Below, in pieces: positions 1-7,300 of a stretch of 10,329 nt of DNA. The first letter of the stretch is position 1. The number at the start of each line of letters is the position of its first letter. Made by a program: the position numbers and the translations under genes. The notes under the pieces were generated by a model. It saw only the letters and a list, made by a program, of their open reading frames with translations. It ran no database searches and was not told the DNA's origin. This stretch comes from Baffinella frigidus. Lineage: Eukaryota; Cryptophyceae; Cryptomonadales; Baffinellaceae. The stretch is from NCBI GenBank assembly GCA_026770585.1, contig MU646393.1:519324-529652 (forward strand), given 5' to 3'.

Positions 1-50
1 GGCGAGTGAGTGTGGCGAGAGGGTGTGGCGAGTGAGTGTGGCGAGAGGGT
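1..50. repeat. Two-copy 26-bp tandem repeat
   Basis: The unit GGCGAGTGAGTGTGGCGAGA plus GGGTGT occurs at 1-26 and again, minus two bases, at 27-50. No coding sense was found in it. Confidence 0.85.
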
Positions 51-54
51 TCCA

Positions 55-95
55 CCCGTGCACACCCGTGCACGATGCTCCCGCCACGTAAGTTG
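55..95 (+). repeat. Dispersed repeat CCCGTGCACACCCGTGCA, copy 1
   Basis: The sequence from CCCGTGCACACCCGTGCA to CCGCCACGTAAGTTGA recurs with few changes at 683-725. The two copies enclose the foldback element at 471-634. Confidence 0.7.
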
Positions 96-174
96 ACAGC
101 AGTCACGTAAGTTAACTCCAGTCAGGGCCCTTCGACGTGAGTGTGACCCTCTCGGGCGATGGCAACATCACTGC

Positions 175-290
175 TAAGGTACTGAACCAGAAACCTTAAA
201 CTCTCAACCATAACCCTGAACCCTAGACCCTCGCCCCTGCATCACAAACCCTACACTCCCAACCATAGTCGCTAACCCCTATTAAGGTAA
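175..290 (+). repeat. Degenerate telomere-like CCCTAAA tract
   Basis: Repeated AACCCT-type words (CCTTAAACTCTCAACC, ACCCTGAACCCTAGACCC) make a diverged CCCTAAA array. Similar tracts recur in introns 3, 4, 6 and 7 of the LeuRS gene. Confidence 0.7.
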
Positions 291-440
291 GGGTGTCTCC
301 ACTAATTCCGGCGTTGCGTATCGCCCTCTACCTTCTAGAAAATCGCCTTCTAGATCGCCTTCTACCTTCTGGAAAATCGCCTTCTAGGAATGACAGGCAA
401 GCACCAGAAGAGGTATGTTGCATACCGCAGCACCCGGAGG

Positions 441-665
441 AATGCCAGGATTTGATTGACGCTGGGATTTCATAGACTAACGTCCTGAAAATGGGGTAGT
501 TAGGCCTACGGCATTGCCTAGGACCTCCTACCGTAGGCCGAGACTTTTTGGTCCTAGGATCCCTCGGCCTACGGTAGGAGGTCCTAGGCAATACCGTATG
601 CTTAACTACCCCATTTTCAGGCCGTTAGCCTATGAGAATGCCGGGATTTGATTGACGCTGGGATT
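441..665. repeat. 29-bp direct repeats flanking a foldback element
   Basis: AATGCCAGGATTTGATTGAC plus GCTGGGATT at 441-469 recurs at 637-665 with one mismatch. The pair exactly brackets the inverted repeat at 471-634. At 29 bp this is long for a transposon target-site duplication and may be an older tandem duplication into which the element inserted or from which it formed. Confidence 0.85.
471..634. mobile_element. Foldback (MITE-like) element with 70-bp arms
   Basis: Left arm 471-540 and right arm 565-634 are near-perfect reverse complements (CATAGACTAACG...CCTACCGTAGGCCG), separated by 24 bp. No coding capacity. The arms contain CCTAGGACCTCCTACCGTAGG, a core motif shared by other foldbacks in this window (4135-4258, 5082-5213, 10017-10123). 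A non-autonomous foldback element is the simplest reading; the superfamily cannot be told. Confidence 0.85.
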
Positions 666-682
666 ACGGCGTGCACCCTTAG

Positions 683-725
683 GCCGTGCACACCCGTGCA
701 AGATTCTGCCGCCACGTAAATTCAA
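683..725 (+). repeat. Dispersed repeat CCCGTGCACACCCGTGCA, copy 2
   Basis: Second copy of the sequence at 55-95, with GCAAGATTCTGCCGCCACGT where the first has GCACGATGCTCCCGCCACGT. Confidence 0.7.
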
Positions 726-742
726 CGGGTCCGTAGAGCGTC

Positions 743-765
743 AGGAGGTGATGATTTTGTGAGGA
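743..765 (+). pseudogene. Possible second, older exon 1 remnant
   Basis: AGGAGGTGATGATTTTGTGA resembles GGAGGAGGTGTTCGACTACGTGA of exon 1 if one gap is allowed, with most differences being C to T. It is short and could be chance. Confidence 0.3.
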
Positions 766-769
766 TTCA

Positions 770-920
770 ATAGATTTTGTTCTTCAATCATTTTTATTTG
801 CTGAATAGATTTCATTTATGGAAATAAGTTTCACGTGTTGAATGAAATGTGTTGAATAAATTGTTGAATACATTTGACTAAATTATTGAACAAATCTGAA
901 AATAGTATTGAATAAATCAG
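770..920 (+). repeat. AT-rich tract of TTGAATAAAT-like words
   Basis: Irregular repeats of GTTGAAT(A)AA and ATTGAATAAAT lead up to the AATCAG acceptor of the exon 1 copy at 921. A similar AT-rich stretch (1180-1228) precedes the acceptor of the working exon 1, so the intron side of the junction was duplicated together with the exon side. Confidence 0.6.
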
Positions 921-984
921 GATCTGGCGGATGAGGTGTTCTAGTACGTGATGTTCGACAGGCCCTTCCCGCAGGACGATTCGC
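921..984 (+). pseudogene. Exon 1 5'-part copy with stop codon
   Basis: AATCAG|GATCTGGCGGATGAGGTG and onward matches the first ~60 bp of exon 1, reading DLADEVF-stop-YVMFDRPFPQD. The Asp codon is TAG here (942-944). It keeps the acceptor but not the exon 3' end or donor, and sits 308 bp upstream of the working exon. Confidence 0.9.
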
Positions 985-990
985 GATAAG

Positions 991-1105
991 ACCTAGGACC
1001 CTACGGTAGGCAACCCGTAGGGGCATAGGGGGGTTCCTACGGATAAGGTTACGGCAACTCTAGTACTGAGTGCCCGAAAATCCCTTCCTAGCCCGCAGTG
1101 TGGAT
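991..1105 (+). repeat. Dispersed repeat family A, copy 1
   Basis: ACCTAGGACCCTACGGTAGG...CCCGTAGGGGCATAGGGG...TTCCTACGGATAAGG...GCCCGAAAATCCCTTCCTAG aligns with 5787-5905 over about 115 bp. Both copies lie next to a decayed exon copy. Non-coding. Confidence 0.75.
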
Positions 1106-1228
1106 TCGATGGGCATTCACATGATGATATTAATGGCTTTTTCAGCTAAACGTGTTATTTTTTCAATCGCATGTTCGATACACTTCTAATTTATTCAATA
1201 ATTAATAAATCAATAATTGATAAATCAG

Positions 1229-1324
1229 GATCTGACGGAGGAGGTGTTCGACTACGTGATGCTCGAGAAGCCCTTCCCGAAGGACACTGCCATCCCCAAG
1301 GAGACCCTCGACCGCATGAAGAAG
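1229..1324 (+). CDS. LARS: LeuRS exon 1 of window: post-CP1 segment
   Basis: 32 codons beginning [19 protein letters not shown] and ending ETLDRMKK. This matches the eukaryotic LeuRS stretch TKEVWDYVFFKEAPFPK...KLDQLKQ that leads back into the catalytic core after the editing insertion. The acceptor is AATCAG|GAT. The donor is best read as AAG|GCACGT, a GC-AG intron: ending there gives phase 0 and joins KK directly to EFTYWYP, exactly the family spacing (KQ-EFEFWYP). The nearby GT at 1329 would break frame. Codons are mostly G/C-ending, in sharp contrast to the AT-rich DNA just upstream. The exon encoding the preceding part of the protein is not in the window. Confidence 0.93.
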
Positions 1325-4300
1325 GCACGTCCCCCCCCCAAAACTGTCAACTTTTGCAAACTGTAGACTGTAAACTTTTGTAAACTGCAAACTGTCAACG
1401 GGACTCTTGCTGAACCTCTGCGGAAGAAACGTGCGTTTATTACGGATCGAAACCAACATGGCCACCATGTAGACCCTTCCGTGAAGGCCTTGTACGATCA
1501 GGACCTGAACGCGAAAAATGCTGGCGGGAGTTTTCCTATTGGTACCCCTTGGACTTGCCAAGGGGGATTTTTAGCTGGGGGAGAAAGATATTTGTTTTAA
1601 CATAATAGATAGCTCTTCCCATCTTACTACAGTTTTTGCATGAAGTTTACTACTGTATGTCAGCACCTTTCAGCTTTAAAAGTCTGATCTCCGTCGGTCA
1701 AGATCGGGCGATGTTGATGGAACGCCCCAGGGATCCTCGAAGGTTGTGGGGGCACGGATGCTGTCGCCGATTTCAATTTTGTCGAACATTTGATTACGGT
1801 GAACACTGGCTCTCGGCGAGGGCCAGTGTTCACCGTAATCAAAGTTTTGATGCGATCTCGCCCTCGCCAAGGATCCGTGCCCCCGCCCCAAAAACGGCTC
1901 CAATTCCAGGCGCTATCTGACTTTAGAAGACCAATTGGCTCCAATTCCAGGTCTGAAAAGGCGTTAACATCCGGAATTGGAGCCGTTTTCCACACCGGTG
2001 TCCTCTCGGGGGATTCGCCCCCATTGAAAAAAATACCCCTTGGACTTGCAGATCTCCGGCAAGGACCTGATCCAGAACCACCCCTCACCTTCTTCCTCTT
2101 GTTTCCTTCCTGCTCTGGTGGCCATGTTTCGACCCGTAACACACCCAACATGCGTGTGTTGGGTCCGATCTTCTTGTTCTTCTTCTGTATTACTCTCGAC
2201 ACAGGTCGTAAATGAGGCCCTTGAGCCTTGAGTTGAGTGATACAAAAGTCTATGTTGGGTCCGATGCGTAACTAACGATCCGTAACAACCCGATCCGCAA
2301 CACACGCTCGTTTCTCTCCTGGCAGAAATTCACCTATTGGTACCCTGTGCACCTGCGGGTCTTCGGCAAGGACCTGATCCAGGACCCCCTCACGTTCTCC
2401 CTTGTGTTGGCATAGTAGCCATGTTGGGTGCGATCCGTACAACCCGCTCTGGTGGCCATCTTGAGTCCGGTCCGTAACACGCGCATGTTTCTCTCCTGGC
2501 AGGAATTCACGTACTGGTACCCCGTCGACCTGCGCGTGTCCGGCAAGGATCTGATCTAGAACCATCTCACGTTCTTCTCTTCCTCGTGTTGGCTGGCATG
2601 GTGGCCATGTTGAGTCCGGTCTGTAACAGACGGTCGGATCGGACCCAACATGCGTGTTTGTTGACAAACGATGCTTAACAACCCGATCCGTTAACGACCG
2701 CACGTTTCTCTCGTGGCAGGAGTTCACGTACTGGTACCCCGTCGACCTGCGCGTGTCTGGCAAGGACCTGATCCAGAACCACCTCACGTTCTTCCTGTAC
2801 AACCACTGCGCCATCTTCCCGAAGAAGCAGTGGCCCAAGAGCATCCGCACCAACGGCCACCTCCAGGTCCCCCCCCCAACACCAATAATAATGAACAACA
2901 CACAATAGACAACAAATGAAAATAGAAAATAAAAACATAAAACCTGCACCCTGGACCACTTGCAGGCCCCCACGGTCCCTAGAGTGAATCGCCCTTTTCA
3001 ATCCCCTTGATTTGCACGACTCCTACTGGAGATTTCAGGCAGGGTAGGGTAGGGTAGGGTAGGGCAGGGTAGGGTAGGGCAGGGTAGGGTAGGGTAGGGG
3101 TGTGAGGGTTTAGGGTTCAGGAGTGAGGGTTGAGAGGTGTCCGGATTGTTGGGTACAACCACTGCGCCATCTTCCCGAAGAAGCAGTGGCCCAAGAGCAT
3201 CCGCACCAACGGACACCTCCAGTTCTTCCCCATACACCAATAAAAATGAACAACACACAATAGACAATAAATAATAAATAATAAATAATAAATAATAAAC
3301 CATAAACAATAAACAATAAACCCTCCAGGTCCCCGACCCCCAATAATAATGAACAACGCACATTAAACAATAATCAATACACAATAAACAATAAACACTA
3401 AATTTATATACATGCTACTACAAACAATAAACAATAAACAATAAACAATAAATCCTCCAGGTCCCCGACCCCCCCCCCCTCCCGATTGATGCTGGGAGAG
3501 TGACTGTCAATCACTCTCCCAGCATCCTTTCGTTTCCCTTCGCCACCCACACCCATGGCAAAGGACCGTGAGTTTATTGCCGCGCGTTTATGACACTGCA
3601 TTACGTATAACACCGTGCAAACAAACGTTGCAACATCGTGAAAATAAACGCGCTCCGTGGGAGATAATAAACGCGCGCGGTTCCCGTTGGCAGCTCAACG
3701 GCGAGAAGATGTCCAAGTCGACGGCCAACTTCAAGACCCCATTCTCCTTTCTCCTTTCGCCTTTCTCCTCCCTCCGCCGCCCACCCTCTTGACAAATAAC
3801 CCTGCATACGCGCGTTTATGACACGGCATTACGTATAACACCGTGCAAATAAACGTTGCAACATCCTGAAAAAAAACGCCTTCCGTATTGCTCACATCGT
3901 GGCAATAAAAGTGAACGTGTTTTCCGTGGGCGCAGCTCAACGGCGAGAAGATGTCCAAGTCGACGGGCAACTTCAAGACGCTCCGCGGGGCCATCCAGGA
4001 CTACTCTGCCGACGGCATGCGCTTCGCCCTCGCCCTCTCCGGCGACGGCAACGAGGTTTCCTCCCTCATAACCTTGGAGCCACGTTTTTTTTAATGCACC
4101 CGTGCCACCTGATTCGATGCGCCCGTGCCACCACTACAGGGGTACCTCGCTCATGAGAAACCGCCCCCCCCCCCCAGGACCACCGTAGGGCCCCAGGCAT
4201 AGGCCTACTGTAGGGTCCTAGGGGGAGGTGGTTTCTTATGGGCGAGGTACCTCTGTACTGGACCCCCATGTCTGCTAGGGGTGCCTTAACCCTCGCGGAC

Positions 4301-7300
4301 CGCAGCCCTCTCCGGCGACGGCAACGAGGTTTCCTCCCTCACACGTGGAACAGCCCCGCCGGCAGGCTCTTGAGCGCCCGCGTGACCGGTCACGCGGACG
4401 CCGAAGCCAACTGTCCGAGGTGACTGCCTTGTCATGTCCGCCCTCGCCCTCGCCCTCTCCGGCGACGGCAACGAGGTTTCCTCCCTCACACGTCATATTG
4501 TTTTTGCCATTTGTCTACCTAGTTCAACATTGGGGTACGGTACACGTGCCACCGGGCTACGAAGGGGGTTTCAATCGATGCACCCTTGCCACCCCTTTCA
4601 TTGTCTCGGTGCCTTCGCCCTCGCCCTCTCCGGCGACGGCAATGAGGTTGCCTCCCCCACTACAGTCCACCTACCCTAACACAGGCTACCGTAACGCATA
4701 CTTACCCTCCACACATACTCCTTCGGCCGGCCCCCCGATTTCCCCCTGCAAGGAAGTATGCCTGAAGGGTGGACACCATAACGCATACCTACCCTCCACA
4801 CTTACTCAATCAGTCCGGCCCCGACGGGTATGTGTTAGGGTAGGCCCACTGTATCAAGCTTGCTCCCTTGGCGTTGCCTCCCCCACAACCACGGCAACGA
4901 GGTGCCTCACAACCTCACCATCGATCTTGCTTCGTGTCACTCCTTCCATTGCCTGAATCCTCAGGGCGCTTCGCCCTCACCCTCTCCGGCGACGGCAACG
5001 AGGTTTCCTCCCTCATAACCTTAAAGTCACGTTTTTTTTAATGCACCCGTGCCACCTGATTCCATGCGCCTGTGCCACCACTACAGGGGTACCTCGCTCA
5101 TAAGAAACCGCCCCCCTCCTCCTAGGACCACCGTAGGGCCCTAGGCATAGGCCTACTGTAGGGTCCTAGGGGGAGGTGGTTTCTTATGAGCGAGGTACCT
5201 CTTTACTGGACCCCATTGTCTGCCAGGGGTGCCTTCGCCCTCGCGGATCCGCAACCCTCCCTCTCACCCCTTCAAATATAAACCCTAGACCCCGAACTCC
5301 TTCCTCTGGGCCCTTCAACTATAAACCCTGAACCCTGAACCCCTCCCTCTAGCCCCTTCAATCCTAAACCCTAAACCCCGAACCCCTCCCGCTAGCTCCT
5401 TCAATTCTAAACCCTAAACCCAAAACCCTAAACCCCGAACCCCCAAACTTCGAGTTTGATGTGGCGAACGCCGCGATCCTTAAGTTAACAAACGAGATCC
5501 TAAGTTGACAAACCAGATCTTGGACTCTGAAGCACACGCAACCCCCTCCACTAGCAACCCGAAGCGGCTACCATAAGGTTTGATGCTTCGAAAAATACGC
5601 TCCCAGACCCGGGTTTGAGCCGCTTCGGTCACTTAGCAGCGCCCGAGTTTCTTTTCCCCCATATATCCGGGGGAAACGCGGTGAGAATCCAGCAGCAATG
5701 GATAAGATCATAGTACAAATTGCGTAGATGAACTGTATCCGTGGAGCCTTCAGTGGCTGCTAAGTGGGGATGTTGGTGGCAGGCAGAACCAGGACTCTAC
5801 GTAGGGTGGGCAATCCGTAGAGGCATGGGGGGGGTTCCTATGGATAAGGCAACGGAAAGGTGGCCCGATTTGGGCCGAAAATTCCTTAGTCGCCAACTGT
5901 GTGATTAGTGGTAGGATGCGAACTTCGAGGTTGACGTGGCGAACGCTGCGATCCTTAAGTTGACAAACGAGATCCACTTAGCAGCCACCGGGGGCTTCAC
6001 GGAAACAGTCCATCTAAACGATTTGTACTAGAATCGTATCTATTGCTATGGATTTCAACCGGAATTTCCACCGAGAATCCGGGGGGAAATATCTTGGGTC
6101 GTCGCTGAGTGGATGTTGGTGGCAGGATGCGAACTTCGAGTTCGACGTAGCGAACGCTGCGATCCTTAAGTTGACAAACGAGATCCAGTTCGTGGAGAAG
6201 TCGCTCTCGGACACGAGCATGCGGTACACTCTACACCTCTACACCCCTGAACCCGAAACCCGAAACCCCGAATCCCCGAATCCCCGAATCCCCTAAGCCC
6301 CTAATCCCTAAACCCCAAAACCCTAATCCCTAAACCCCACACCCCAAACACCCCAAACACCAAACACCAATCCCCAAACACCAAACACCAAACACCAAAC
6401 ACCAAACCCAAACCCAAACCCCCAAACGCTAGGACGGGGCCGCTCTCGCTCTTCATCGACACGGTCTTCGACAACGAGATCAACCGCTTCGCCCGCTCGG
6501 CTGAGGTGCGTTTTGATGGTCAAATCAGGTCGAGCTGTGTTTTCATGGTCAAAACAGGCTGAGGTGCGTTAACCCTGCACACTGAACACTGAACACGGAA
6601 CACGGAACACGGAACACGGAACACGGAACACGGAACACTGAACACTGAACACGGAACACTGAACACGGAACACGGAACACTGAACACTGAACACTGAACA
6701 CTGAACACTGAACCCTGAACACTGAACCCTAAACACTCAACCCTGACCACTCAACCCTGACCACTCAACCCTGACCACTGAATCCTGAACACTGAACACT
6801 GAACACTGAACACTGAACACTGAACACTGAACACTGACCACTCAACCCTGAACACTCAACCCTGACCACTGAATCCTGAACACTGAACACTGAACCCTAA
6901 ACACTGAACCCTGAACCGTTTCGCGCGCTTGGCTGAGGTGCGTTGGCGAGAGGGGTCTTGCGCAGTGTGTCAGTTACCAACTGAGTAAGTGAGTTGCGAA
7001 CTAATTTAGTCAGTTGCTTAAGTAACTTAGTCACTTAGTTGGGAACTTAGTTAGTACGTTACTAACTGAGTTATTCCTAACTAAGTTACAAACTAAGTTA
7101 GTAAGTTACTAACTAAGTTAGTAAGTTACTGACTGAGTTACTCACTAAGATGGCAAGTTACTAACTATGTACCTAACGAAGTTCCTAACTAAGCTACTAA
7201 GAAACTAACTGACTAACTGGGTTTCTCTCAGGTGTGCTATGCGAAGATGAACTATCGGGATGCGATGGTGGAGGGGTGGGATGTAGTTTGGCAGTTACTA

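Larger units (their letters stand above)
1325..2719 (+). other. LeuRS intron 1 (GC-AG), contents
   Basis: 1,395 bp. From 5' to 3': a C-run; AAACTGTCAAC/AAACTGTAGAC-type short repeats (about 1339-1400); exon 2 copy A; two adjacent foldbacks (1748-1884, 1891-1989); then a ladder of exon 2 copies B, C and D separated by related spacers containing GTTGGGTCCGATCCGTAAC and TTTCTCTCCTGGCAG. No independent gene seen; long minus-strand frames here are antisense to the copy ladder. Confidence 0.8.
2867..3935 (+). other. LeuRS intron 2, contents
   Basis: 1,069 bp, phase 0, GT-AG. Holds a C-run, a unique stretch (2936-3035), an AGGGT array, exon 2 donor-side copies F, G and H, AATAAAC-type repeats, a 16-bp hairpin (3488-3526), and a tandem duplication (about 3581-3740 versus 3809-3985) that copied the intron end plus the start of exon 3. 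No other gene seen. Confidence 0.8.
4056..6125 (+). other. LeuRS intron 3, contents
   Basis: 2,070 bp, phase 0, GT-AG. Order: foldback pair member 1, exon 3 donor copies a-c, TIR element 4661-4853, donor copies e and d, foldback pair member 2, 44-bp telomere-like repeats, exon 4 copy 1, inverted-pair element I, repeat A, exon 4 copy 2, element II, then the working exon 4. No separate gene seen. Confidence 0.8.

Noticed and set aside
1329-1330. Canonical GT as the exon 1 donor
   Set aside because: Ending the exon at 1328 adds a phase-1 base that cannot join exon 2 in frame and inserts an extra residue against the family; the GC donor at 1325 fits both phase and homology.
1410-1480. Possible exon 1 donor-side remnants (TGCGGAAGAAACGT; CCCTTCCGTGAAGG)
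   Set aside because: Similarity is short and gapped, so it may be chance; not listed as a feature although it would fit the downstream-copy rule.
2272-2973. Long minus-strand open frame of 233 codons
   Set aside because: It is antisense to the exon 2 copy ladder and the real exon 2 and has repeated blocks matching the ladder period; no family resemblance.
3488-3526. Rho-independent terminator
   Set aside because: No T-run after the hairpin and the locus is a spliced eukaryotic gene.
5559-5640. tRNA-like segment around GGGTTTGAGCC
   Set aside because: No acceptor, D or anticodon stems could be drawn; the pairing is explained by a simple inverted repeat.
6301-6750. Minus-strand frames with [10 protein letters not shown] and [10 protein letters not shown] repeats
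   Set aside because: They are translations of the telomere-like tract of intron 4 and the 7-bp minisatellite of intron 5, not genes.
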